The notes under the pieces are model-generated. The model was not told where the DNA came from. It searched no databases and was given only the letters and a program-made list of their open reading frames with translations. The translations under genes and the position numbers were made by a program. From contig NZ_JAPSHY010000014.1 of assembly GCF_031179285.1 (NCBI RefSeq), positions 19,552 through 83,551 of the forward strand: 64,000 nucleotides of DNA, in the 5' to 3' direction. How positions within the stretch are numbered: the first letter of the stretch is position 1; every line of letters begins with the position of its first letter. Positions 25,363 to 33,648 of the stretch are shown here, piece by piece. Source of the DNA: Microbacterium sp. (GTDB lineage Bacteria; Actinomycetota; Actinomycetes; Actinomycetales; Microbacteriaceae).

Positions 25363-25429
25363 ATGTAAAAAATTGTTGACATGGGAAGCGTACGTCGCCG
25401 CACGAGGCCGTGTCAAGGATTCTTTACAT
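25363..25429. promoter_or_regulatory. Paired inverted XRE operators with embedded promoter
   Basis: ATGTAAAAAATTGTTGACA at 25363-25381 and its inverted counterpart at 25411-25429 (ATGTAAAGAATCCTTGACA on the minus strand) agree at 16 of 19 positions. The minus-strand copy contains the -35 TTGACA (25411-25416); a -10 TACGCT lies at 25387-25392 with 18 bp spacing. The second operator lies downstream of the predicted start site. This is a textbook arrangement for autorepression by the XRE protein. Confidence 0.7.
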
Positions 25430-25454
25430 CTCGACTCGCAGCCGTCGGTTCGGC

Positions 25455-28400
25455 TCAGATGACCCCGCTGCTCCAGGCGTCCGGGTTCCCGTAGCGGTGC
25501 GCGGTGATGGTGATGGACTGCTCCCGCAGGAAGGGCAGCAGCTCGATGCGCCCCGCCGAGGTGACCTCGCCGTCATAGACCGCGAGATCCGGGTCGCCGT
25601 CCAGCGCTGAGGCCAGCGTGCGGTGCACCGCTGCGACCGACGTGGCGGGCCCCACCAGGCGCACGCGGTCAGGCCGAGGGGCCGGGTCAAGGACGGTTTC
25701 ATCGGAATGCGCATCCCGCCTTCTCATCCGCTCGACCCATTCCTCGTCGTTCTCCATGAAGACCACAGCGTTGAGTTCGCCGAGCGCGTGGCGCACAGCG
25801 GAAGGAAGTCCGACCGGGGTCGAGACCACGAATCCAGCGCCGGCGCGCACCGCGGCGATCACCACCCGAAGCAGCTCCTGCCACTGGGCGTCGCCGGTGG
25901 CGCGGATCGCGACCGGCACCGGCCGGTAGCGCAAGAGGTTCCGCTCGACTTCGAGTTTGGACACGTCGCGCACCTGGCCGAACTCCCGATCCCACGCCAG
26001 AGCATCCGAGAGTGCGGAACGCCGCAGCCACTCGAAGGATTCGTAGCCGAGAGAGGGCTGCGCCGCCTCGATGAGCGCGGTGATGCGGGCGTCCAGACCC
26101 CTCAGATGCAGGGTGCTGGATGCCGGCCCTCCGAGTCGCGAGCGCCATGAACCGAGACCCAGCAGATAGTTCGGACCGCCCGCCTTCGCCCCCGGTCCCA
26201 CCGAGGAGCGCTTCCAGCCGCCGAACGGCTGACGCTGCACGATGGCACCCGTGATCGCCCGGTTCACGTAGAGATTCCCCGCCTGCACCCGATCGAGCCA
26301 GAGCGCGAGGTCGGCGGGGTCCTGCGTGTACAGGCCGGCCGTGAGCCCGTACTGCACGGCGTTCTGCAGGTCGACCGCCTTGGCGAGGGTGGCGGCGTGC
26401 ATGATGCCGAGCACGGGGCCGAAGAACTCCTCGGTGTGAAAGCGCGAACCGGGCTGGACGCCGACGCGGATGCCGGGCCGCCACAGCCGCCCGCTCGAGT
26501 CCCCCTCGACCCGCGACGGCGCGATGAGCCACTGCTCGTCTCCCTCGAGTTCGGTGAGCGCCCAGGCGAGCTTGCCGCGCGGTTCCTCGATCACGGGGCC
26601 CACCTCGGCGAGCGGCTCGTCGGGCCATCCGACATGCAGCGAGCGGGTGGCGTCCGCCAGCTGTCGCGCAAAGCGCTTGGAGCGCCCGACGGGCCCGACC
26701 AGGATGGCGAGCGAGGCGGCCGAGCACTTCTGACCGGCGTGCCCGAAGGCGCTCTGCACGAGGTCGGACACCGCGAGGTCGAGGTCGGCGGATGCGGTGA
26801 TGATCATCGCGTTCTTGCCACTGGTCTCGGCGAGCAGCGGAAGGTCGGGCCGCCAGGAGCGGAACAGCGCCGCTGTCTCCCACGCGCCGGTCAGGATCAC
26901 GCGGTCGACGGACTCGTGGGCGATGAGGCGGCGACCGAGCTCTCCCTCCTCGATGTCGACGAGCACGAGCACGTCTCGCGGGACGCCCGCCTGCCAGAGG
27001 GCTTCTGCCACGACGGCGGCAGAGCGCCGCGCCTGGGGTGCGGGCTTCAACACCACGCCGGAGCCTGCGGCGAGCGCCGCGAGCACGCCGCCGGCAGGAA
27101 TCGCGAGGGGGAAGTTCCATGGCGGGGTGACCACCGTCACGCGCGACGGCACGAAGGTCGCGCCGGCGACGGCATCCAGCTCGCGCGCCCGTGCCGCGTA
27201 ATAGCGGGCGAAGTCGACCGCCTCGCTCACCTCGACGTCGGCCTCGGCGAAGAGCTTGCCGGTCTCGGACGCGGCGACCTCGATCAGCTCGCCGCGCCTG
27301 GCTTCCAGGGCCGCAGCCGCGCGCTGCAGCACTTCGGCACGATCCGCCGCGGGCCGGGCCCCCCAGATGGGTGCGCTCTCGCGCACCATCGTGATCGTCT
27401 CCTCCAGCGCCTCGGCGGCGGTGATCCGCGCCGCGGCCAGCGTCGTGTCTCCTGCGGTGGATGTCGCGATCCGCTCTCGCACCGCGCGTGCCCAGTCGCG
27501 GTTGGCCGGAAGCGCCGGGTCGCTGTCGGTCGCATTGACGAATCCCGGCGCACCACCGGCGTCGACGGCAAGCTCACGCGGGGAATACACCGCCGTCTCG
27601 AGGAAGGGCTCGTCGTCGGAGCCGCGGGAGATACCGAGCACGGCCTTGGTCAGTTCCGTCTCCTCCGCCGGCTGCGGCGGGGCCGGTCGCACCGACTCGT
27701 GGACCGGGGCGAGACGATTCTGCGTGCGCCGAGGGCCGACCCGCAGCGTCGGGTCCGCCGAACGCGCGACCGCGTCGAGAAAGCGCCGCTGCTCGCGGTT
27801 GAACAGTGCCTCATCCTCACCCATGCGATACGCGGCCGAGAGGAAGTTCGAAGGCGACGCGTTCTCCTCGAGCCGGCGCACCAGATAGCTGATCGCCACG
27901 TCGAATTCTGCCGGCGGCACCGCCGGCACATACAGCAGCACCGGACCGACCTCCCGCGACACGGCTTGCACCTGTCCCTGCGCCATGCCGAGGAGCATCT
28001 CGAATTCCATCGCGTCACGAACGCCTCGCTCACCCGCGAGCAACCACGCATACGCGATGCCGAAGAGGTTGTGACCGGCGACACCGATCCGTACCGCGGG
28101 GGTGTTCTGCGGACGCAGCGCCCAGTCGAGGCATCGCAGATAGTTCGCATCCGTGTCGAGCTTGGTGTCGTAGGTCGCCGGCGTCCAACCGTGCATCCGC
28201 GCCTCGACGCGCTCCATGGCCAGGTTCGCCCCCTTGACCAGGCGCACCTTGATCGGCGCTCCGCCGCTGTCGACGCGCTCGCGCGCCCACGCCGTCAGCT
28301 CCTGCAGCGCGGGCAGCGCGTCGGGCAGGTACGCCTGCAGCACGATGCCCGCCTCGAGGCCGGCCAGCCGCGGGTCTTCGAGGATGCGCGTGAACACCGC

Positions 28401-29111
28401 GATGGTGAGGTCGAGGTCGCGGTACTCCTCCATGTCGAGGTTGATGAACGTGCTGTCGGCGGCAGCGGTGACATACAACGGCAGGAGCCGTTCGACGACG
28501 GCGGCGACGACCTCGTCGAACGCCCACATCGAGAGGTGGCCGATGATCGCCGAGACCTTGACCGAGACGTAGTCCACGTCGGGCCGGCGGATCAGGTCAT
28601 GGATGCCGTCGAGTCGGCGCTTCGCCTCCGCCTCCCCGAAGACAGCCTCGCCGAGCAGGTTGAGGTTGAGCCTGGCACCGGATTCACGGAGCTTCGCGAT
28701 GGCCGGGCCGAGTTTGGCCGGACGGGCGTCGACGACCAGATGTCCGACCATCTCGCGCAGAACACGACGAGCGATCGGCACGACCAGAGTGGGCAGGATC
28801 GGAGCCACGCCACCGCCGAGTCGCACGGCGCCGCGCAGGTACCACGGCAGGAAGTCCGGCACGATGGGCGCGATCCGATGAAACTGCGACGCGGCGGCGC
28901 CCAGGCTCTCCGGACGCATCACGCCGTCGACGAAGCCGAGGGTGAAGGGCAGGCCGTTGGCGTCCTGCAGCACGCCGGCGAGCCGTTCTGCGGCCGGGTC
29001 GGCCTCGGCGGCGGCGGCCTCGATCACCCAGCGGCGGGCGAGCTCGACCGCCTGATCCTCGAGCGGAGCGGATGCCACGGCATCCGAGGGGGATGACGAC
29101 GACTCTGCCAT
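25455..29111 (-). CDS. putA: Bifunctional proline dehydrogenase / L-glutamate gamma-semialdehyde dehydrogenase
   Basis: 1218 residues from an ATG at 29111 (GTGGGAAAC before it). Residues about 1-480 form the FAD-linked PRODH barrel (DYVSVKVSAIIGHLSMWAFDEV, FINLDMEEYRDLDLT, IKVRLVKGANLAMERVEARMHGW). Residues about 500-1100 form the aldehyde dehydrogenase with VTPPWNFPLAIPAGGVLAAL, the catalytic Glu in LLAETSGKNAMII and the catalytic Cys in HAGQKCSAAS. No N-terminal DNA-binding RHH domain is present, so it is not a self-repressor. It oxidises proline to glutamate at the membrane face and also accepts pyrroline-5-carboxylate from RocD. It stands alone, 98 bp from the next divergent gene. Confidence 0.95.
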   Translation of the reverse strand: MAESSSSPSDAVASAPLEDQAVELARRWVIEAAAAEADPAAERLAGVLQDANGLPFTLGFVDGVMRPESLGAAASQFHRIAPIVPDFLPWYLRGAVRLGGGVAPILPTLVVPIARRVLREMVGHLVVDARPAKLGPAIAKLRESGARLNLNLLGEAVFGEAEAKRRLDGIHDLIRRPDVDYVSVKVSAIIGHLSMWAFDEVVAAVVERLLPLYVTAAADSTFINLDMEEYRDLDLTIAVFTRILEDPRLAGLEAGIVLQAYLPDALPALQELTAWARERVDSGGAPIKVRLVKGANLAMERVEARMHGWTPATYDTKLDTDANYLRCLDWALRPQNTPAVRIGVAGHNLFGIAYAWLLAGERGVRDAMEFEMLLGMAQGQVQAVSREVGPVLLYVPAVPPAEFDVAISYLVRRLEENASPSNFLSAAYRMGEDEALFNREQRRFLDAVARSADPTLRVGPRRTQNRLAPVHESVRPAPPQPAEETELTKAVLGISRGSDDEPFLETAVYSPRELAVDAGGAPGFVNATDSDPALPANRDWARAVRERIATSTAGDTTLAAARITAAEALEETITMVRESAPIWGARPAADRAEVLQRAAAALEARRGELIEVAASETGKLFAEADVEVSEAVDFARYYAARARELDAVAGATFVPSRVTVVTPPWNFPLAIPAGGVLAALAAGSGVVLKPAPQARRSAAVVAEALWQAGVPRDVLVLVDIEEGELGRRLIAHESVDRVILTGAWETAALFRSWRPDLPLLAETSGKNAMIITASADLDLAVSDLVQSAFGHAGQKCSAASLAILVGPVGRSKRFARQLADATRSLHVGWPDEPLAEVGPVIEEPRGKLAWALTELEGDEQWLIAPSRVEGDSSGRLWRPGIRVGVQPGSRFHTEEFFGPVLGIMHAATLAKAVDLQNAVQYGLTAGLYTQDPADLALWLDRVQAGNLYVNRAITGAIVQRQPFGGWKRSSVGPGAKAGGPNYLLGLGSWRSRLGGPASSTLHLRGLDARITALIEAAQPSLGYESFEWLRRSALSDALAWDREFGQVRDVSKLEVERNLLRYRPVPVAIRATGDAQWQELLRVVIAAVRAGAGFVVSTPVGLPSAVRHALGELNAVVFMENDEEWVERMRRRDAHSDETVLDPAPRPDRVRLVGPATSVAAVHRTLASALDGDPDLAVYDGEVTSAGRIELLPFLREQSITITAHRYGNPDAWSSGVI

Positions 29112-29210
29112 GTTTCCCACATTAGGTCTCGATGCCGGTCGATCAGCGGACGCCACCCGGTCGACGGGGTCGGCGCGCCGCACCGTGACCGGCCGCTCTA
29201 TGCTGTTGCC

Positions 29211-29906
29211 GTGACAACGACACCGTCGGGAGCGCCGTCGCAGGAGCCCGATCCATCCGCCGCGCGCCGGGCTGACACCGGCGCGCGGGCGAAGGTGCTC
29301 GGCTGGGCGCGGCGCAGCATCGATCTCGTCCCGACCTCATGGCTGGTCACCGGCGCCGGCGCCGCACTGCTCGCCACCACGGCGCTCTTCGGCGGCTTGG
29401 AGGCAGCGGCGGTCGACTCGGTTCCCGTCGTGGCCGTCGGCGAGGCGTTCGAAGGGTCTGACCTGGAGATAACGGTCGTCGGAGTCGAAGTGCGCGACGA
29501 GCGGGGGAACGCGCTCGTGTTCCCCGACGAGGAGAAGGGCGAGCGGGCGCTCGTGGTCGTCGTCGACGTCGTCAACACCTTCTCCGTGCCGCGGAGCTCC
29601 GCCGCCGGCAGGACGAACTCCGCGGTCGTCGACGGCATCCGCATCGAAGGCCTCGACGACACGGCGGCCGTCTCCCGCGCCGATGACGGCACGGGCTCGC
29701 CGATGCTGCAGCCGGGCGTGCCGGCCCGCCTGCTCCTCGCCTGGGTCGTCGGCGCCGACGACTTCCAGGAGGGCGACGAGGTGCGGCTGACAATGCCCGA
29801 TTCGACGCATCGCGTGGGTCAGAGTGTCGTTCGCGGCGACTACTGGGATGACGTGCGCGTCGGTGCCACCATGACGGCGACGATCGACGAGGTGACGGCG
29901 CCATGA
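29211..29906 (+). CDS. Membrane-anchored protein of unknown function (first of three)
   Basis: 231 residues from a GTG. A basic N-terminus precedes one transmembrane segment (LVPTSWLVTGAGAALLATTALFGGL, about 40-64). The rest is an extracytoplasmic beta-rich domain, starting VPVVAVGEAFEGSDLEITVVGVEVRDERG and rich in V-x-V strands, reminiscent of DUF4352-like immunoglobulin domains. Its stop overlaps the start of the next gene (ATGA). No enzyme motif is seen. The three consecutive single-helix proteins likely assemble at the membrane; their role is unknown. Confidence 0.75.
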   Translation: MTTTPSGAPSQEPDPSAARRADTGARAKVLGWARRSIDLVPTSWLVTGAGAALLATTALFGGLEAAAVDSVPVVAVGEAFEGSDLEITVVGVEVRDERGNALVFPDEEKGERALVVVVDVVNTFSVPRSSAAGRTNSAVVDGIRIEGLDDTAAVSRADDGTGSPMLQPGVPARLLLAWVVGADDFQEGDEVRLTMPDSTHRVGQSVVRGDYWDDVRVGATMTATIDEVTAP

Positions 29907-30463
29907 AGTCGAAGGTGCTCGTGTGGGTGCTGACCGTCGCGCTGCTCGCGGGAGCATGGGGCGTGTCGAAGGCGACGCTGTCGGACGATGCGACGATCGC
30001 GCCCTTCCGCACGGAGGCCGAGGTCGGCGAGCCCGCGCTCGCCAGGAACCTCGAAGTGACGATCACCGACGTGCGCCTCGCGCGCAGCGTGAGGGACGCT
30101 GACGGGTGGACGGCCGAGGGCAATTGGCTCGTCGTCGACCTTGAGGCAGCATCCGTCGTGACGCAGGAGGGGAGCACCCTGCGTCTTGCTGAGCTGGTCG
30201 TGGCCGAGCGCACGTTCAGCGCCACCGACCGCGGTACCACGTTCGCAGGGCAGCGCCTGGTCACGGGAGTCCCTCGGGCCGGCAGCCTCGCCTTCGAGCT
30301 TCCCGACGACGCGCTCGACGGCCCAGCCACCCTCCGGCTGGGCCTCACGACCGGCTTCTCGGGCGAGGTTCTCCTCGATGGCGTGATCGAACTGCCCCTC
30401 GTGCTCGACGAGCTTCCCTTCGAGGCCGAGGCTGTCGTTCAAGAGAACGGATGGGCGCGATGA
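29903..30463 (+). CDS. Membrane-anchored protein of unknown function (second of three)
   Basis: 186 residues. An N-terminal helix (KVLVWVLTVALLAGAWGVSKA) acts as anchor or signal. The external domain begins EVGEPALARNLEVTITDVRLARSV and continues in beta strands like its upstream neighbour (EVTITDV here, EITVVGV there), which suggests the two are related by duplication. It overlaps both neighbouring genes, by 4 nt upstream and about 13 nt downstream, so translation is tightly coupled. No catalytic residues are recognised. Confidence 0.75.
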   Translation: MKSKVLVWVLTVALLAGAWGVSKATLSDDATIAPFRTEAEVGEPALARNLEVTITDVRLARSVRDADGWTAEGNWLVVDLEAASVVTQEGSTLRLAELVVAERTFSATDRGTTFAGQRLVTGVPRAGSLAFELPDDALDGPATLRLGLTTGFSGEVLLDGVIELPLVLDELPFEAEAVVQENGWAR

Positions 30464-31041
30464 CCGTTCCGCTGCCGCCGGCCCCCCTGCCCGCTCCCCC
30501 AGAGCCGGCGAAGCCGACGTCCTGGTGGCGGCGCAACCGACTGGCGCTGATCGCCCTCGCCGTGCTCGCGCCGGTGACCGCGGTCGGCATCGGATGGCAC
30601 GAGTGGCACCAGTATTACGGGTTCGACGCGCGGCCGGTGACTCCGATCGTCGTTCCGGAGGACGACTCCGCCGAGCTGGCGGGCGCGACCTGGGGCCCGG
30701 TCCGCGGCGGCGAGATCGACGACCTCAGCGGGTTCGACGTTCCCGACGATGCGACCGTGATCGCCGTCGGCCTTCCCGTCAGCGCCGGCTCTGAGGGGGT
30801 CACCTGCACAACACCCGTGCTCGTGCATCAGGAGACGGGCCGCGAGTGGCAGACGGCACGCTCCGAGATCGGACTGCTCTCCGACCCCGACGAGCCGGAG
30901 ACGTGCCTTGCGAGCCAGAAGGGCGACTACGAATTGATCGTCCCCTTCGTGGTTCCCGACGACGTGAAGGGTCCGTTCTGGGTCGACGTCTGGCCTCAGG
31001 ACGCGGGCCGGTCGTTCCTCAGGTTCCCCTTCGAACCCTGA
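30451..31041 (+). CDS. Membrane-anchored protein of unknown function (third of three)
   Basis: 196 residues from the ATG at 30451; an ATG at 30460 that overlaps the previous stop is equally possible. A proline-rich N-terminus (TVPLPPAPLPAPPEPAKP) precedes a single helix (LALIALAVLAPVTAVGIGW). The external domain holds two cysteines (GVTCTTPVL and ETCLASQ) that could form a disulfide. Its last 46 nt overlap the 3' end of the gene on the other strand (30996-32396), so the two transcripts are mutually antisense there. Confidence 0.72.
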   Translation: MGAMTVPLPPAPLPAPPEPAKPTSWWRRNRLALIALAVLAPVTAVGIGWHEWHQYYGFDARPVTPIVVPEDDSAELAGATWGPVRGGEIDDLSGFDVPDDATVIAVGLPVSAGSEGVTCTTPVLVHQETGREWQTARSEIGLLSDPDEPETCLASQKGDYELIVPFVVPDDVKGPFWVDVWPQDAGRSFLRFPFEP

Positions 31042-32396
31042 CCGCCCACCACGTCTCGCGGCGGAGCCGACACGATGGCGGCGGCGACGGCATCCGCCGA
31101 TGCCGGCAGCAGCCCTGCGGCGTCGGCCACCGCGCGCATCTCGGTCTCCTCTGCCGAGACACTCGCCGAGTCGGTGCGCTCCTGCGGCCGCCGTCGCAGC
31201 CGACCGAGTGTCGCGTCGTAGGCACCGCTGACGACGGCGATGCGCACCGGCTCGGTGATGAGCAGGGGAAGGAGTGAGACCACCGGCAGGGCGATCGCCC
31301 AGGTCAGGAACTCGTGCGGACCGATCAGCCGGGTGATGCCGAAGCTCAGATACGACTCGAGCGCCTTCGCCGCGACATAGAAGAGGGCGTAGGAAGCGAC
31401 CAGGATGGGCCCTGCCCGCCACATCAGCAGGACCGCTCGTCCGATCGGCCGGAAGCGGGCGCCGAGTTCTTCGCCGAGATCCTTGAGCCGGCGCACCACC
31501 GGATTCGGGATCACCGTCGCGTGCTGACGGAAGCGCGCGATCAGCTGATTCTCCAGCCGCAGTTTCTCCGCGACGATCGCCTGGCCGAAGACGACACCGG
31601 CGATGGTGAGCCACGCGAGAGGGGCGACGAGAACCGGCCCTGCTTCCGAGAGCACCCAGCCGATCGCCTCCCACAGCCAGCGCAGCGGTGCGACGACCTC
31701 GAGGACCCGCTCCCGAACGTCTTCGAGGAACGCCATGGCGGCGCGACCGTCCACCCAGGCTTTGACGGTGTCGAAGAGATCGCCGAGCACCATCACCGAG
31801 AAGAAGACCCAGACGACCTCGAAGTACACCGCGACCGGCGACAGCCAGGTCGACAGTCTCGCCGACCACTTCGACCACGCCCACCTACCGGCGAAGGCGA
31901 CGACGATGATCGCGATCGTCCAGAGGTTGAGCGGCAGATTGAGCACGGTGTCCTGATTGCTCACCGGGCCCCCGCCGTCTGCGCTGGCCGCGAAGATGAT
32001 GTCGGTGCGCACCTCGAGAGCACGCGCGGAGTAGGCGTTCACGTCCTCGCGGAGCAGACCCTGCGCCCAGTACACGGCGAAGAACGGCAGGATGCCCGCG
32101 AGCAGCGCGGAGAGGAAGGTGCGGCGCCGCTCCACCGGAGACTCCGGCAGCGGGGCGACCTCCTGCAGGTTGAGCAATCCGTCACGCAGGACGAGGAACA
32201 TCGCCACCAGACTGACCAGCCGGGCGAGGATGGCAAGCGGAAGAACGAGGAAGCCGACCGTCGCGGAGTAGGCGCCGATGAAGCCGGCGACCTGCGCGAT
32301 GGCGTAGTGCACCAGCACCCCGGCGAGGTACCACGCCGTGAGCGCGGGCCAGTGTCGCAGCAGCACACGTCCGGTCGTGGTCAGGATCCCCAGCAC
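30996..32396 (-). CDS. Polytopic membrane protein of unknown function
   Basis: 466 residues with roughly eight hydrophobic segments, for example LTAWYLAGVLVHYAIAQVAGFIGAY, LWTIAIIVVAFAGRWAW, YFEVVWVFFSVMVLGDLF and FLTWAIALPVVSLLPLLI. A basic hydrophilic C-terminus of about 70 residues ends the protein. It contains no transporter or enzyme motif that I recognise. It is convergent with the three anchored proteins and overlaps the last by 46 nt. A functional link to them is plausible but unproven. Confidence 0.75.
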   Translation of the reverse strand: MLGILTTTGRVLLRHWPALTAWYLAGVLVHYAIAQVAGFIGAYSATVGFLVLPLAILARLVSLVAMFLVLRDGLLNLQEVAPLPESPVERRRTFLSALLAGILPFFAVYWAQGLLREDVNAYSARALEVRTDIIFAASADGGGPVSNQDTVLNLPLNLWTIAIIVVAFAGRWAWSKWSARLSTWLSPVAVYFEVVWVFFSVMVLGDLFDTVKAWVDGRAAMAFLEDVRERVLEVVAPLRWLWEAIGWVLSEAGPVLVAPLAWLTIAGVVFGQAIVAEKLRLENQLIARFRQHATVIPNPVVRRLKDLGEELGARFRPIGRAVLLMWRAGPILVASYALFYVAAKALESYLSFGITRLIGPHEFLTWAIALPVVSLLPLLITEPVRIAVVSGAYDATLGRLRRRPQERTDSASVSAEETEMRAVADAAGLLPASADAVAAAIVSAPPRDVVGGQGSKGNLRNDRPAS

Positions 32397-32446
32397 GCCC
32401 CTAAACTACCGCCCGCGGCGGTCGAGGTGCGAGGGATCCGCGCGGT

Positions 32447-33007
32447 TCAGTGCCAGACGCTGGGAGCCGCGTCGCGGACCGGGGGAAGGGCGGAGGCTGC
32501 AGCCCAGTCGTGCACCCAGGCATCGATTTCGGGCACGCCCTCCGGCTTGCCCACAGCCGCGAAGAGCTCCTCGTTGCTGACGGTGCCTCCGGTGCGTCGC
32601 AGCATCCTCGCACGGACGATCGCCCGTGCGTACACCTCGCCGTCGACGACGGCGCGATGCTCCATGAACAGCGCCTTGTCATCGTGCCCGATGAATCGGG
32701 ACTGCACTTCGAAGCGCTGCCACAGCTCCAGGGACTTCCGGAACGTGACGGTCTCGCTCGACACCACGGCGTACCAGCCGCGTTCCCTCATGGCGTCGAA
32801 CAGACCGGTGCGGATGAGCTGGTCCCAGCGCCCGAGGTCGAACAGCGACAGGTAGCGGCCGTTGTTCATGTGCCGGAGGATGTCGATGTCGCTCGGAAGC
32901 GTCGTCAGGCGGATGCGGCCGACCGATGTCGGATCGAGGGTGCGCCCCTGCCGTACGCGACGACGAGCGCCGAGGATCACCAGGAGAGTGCGCCAGATCA
33001 CGTTCAC
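32447..33007 (-). CDS. Thioesterase-like hotdog-fold protein
   Basis: 186 residues from a GTG at 33007; longer upstream starts would overlap the divergent GNAT promoter. The hotdog motif LPSDIDILRHMNNGRYLSLFDLGRWDQLIRTGL is clear, with the conserved D and HMNN active-site region of 4HBT-like acyl-CoA thioesterases. SRFIGHDDKALFMEHRAVVDGEVYARAIV forms the central strands. It probably hydrolyses acyl-CoA thioesters; the substrate is unknown. A short hydrophobic, basic leader (VNVIWRTLLVILGARRRVRQ) may peripherally anchor it. Confidence 0.85.
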   Translation of the reverse strand: MNVIWRTLLVILGARRRVRQGRTLDPTSVGRIRLTTLPSDIDILRHMNNGRYLSLFDLGRWDQLIRTGLFDAMRERGWYAVVSSETVTFRKSLELWQRFEVQSRFIGHDDKALFMEHRAVVDGEVYARAIVRARMLRRTGGTVSNEELFAAVGKPEGVPEIDAWVHDWAAASALPPVRDAAPSVWH

Positions 33008-33137
33008 GAGGATCGATCGTAGCCATCGACGCACGATCGGCGAACATCGTTGTGGGATGCCTCCATGCGGTCGAATCGTGTCCGAAACGGCATCCGCTCG
33101 ATTTCCTCTTGACGGAAGCCGCGCGTAGAGTCGCGAC

Positions 33138-33644
33138 ATGAGCGCCGAAGCCCAGCCAGAAGTCATCGTCCGTCCGGTCCGTGATGTGGATGCGGAAGCC
33201 CTCGGTCGCGTGCACGCCCAGTGCTGGCACGAGACCTACGACCACCTCGTGAGCAAGGCGGCGCTCGAGCGCGTGTCGCCGCGCCGGATGGCGGAACTGT
33301 GGACGCACTGGGCCGCCCAGGGCCCCGATTTCAGGATGAGCGCCGCGCTCGTCGACGGTGAGATCGTCGGCTTCGTCGGATCGGGACCGGCGCGCGACAA
33401 GGATGCGCCGGCGTTCCGCGAGCTCTACTTCATCTACCTTCTCGACGCCTACCACTCCACCGGCATCGGCCAGCGCCTCTTCGACGCCGCCGTCGAGAAG
33501 GACGAGCCGCTGTACCTCTGGGTCGCCGAGGACAACCCGCGCGCGCACCGGTTCTACACCCGCAACGGCTTCCGCCTCGACGGCGCCACGCACACCGAGC
33601 CCTTCCTCGGCGAGACGCTCACCGAGGTCCGCTTCGTCCGCTGA
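33138..33644 (+). CDS. GNAT-family N-acetyltransferase
   Basis: 168 residues. The GNAT fold is recognised from VIVRPVRDVDAEALGRVHAQCWHETY at the start, ELYFIYLLDAYHSTGIGQRLFDAAVE (motif A, acetyl-CoA loop, about residues 95-120) and the late LWVAEDNPRAHRFYTRNGFRLDG. It transfers an acetyl group to an amine; the target is unknown. It is divergent from the thioesterase gene and convergent with the cytochrome gene, 4 nt from its stop. Confidence 0.9.
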   Translation: MSAEAQPEVIVRPVRDVDAEALGRVHAQCWHETYDHLVSKAALERVSPRRMAELWTHWAAQGPDFRMSAALVDGEIVGFVGSGPARDKDAPAFRELYFIYLLDAYHSTGIGQRLFDAAVEKDEPLYLWVAEDNPRAHRFYTRNGFRLDGATHTEPFLGETLTEVRFVR

Positions 33645-33648
33645 ACCT

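Noticed and set aside
26397..29096. An 899-codon plus-strand frame opposite putA
   Set aside because: Antisense shadow of a fully conserved bifunctional enzyme; composition is biased and no motif is seen.
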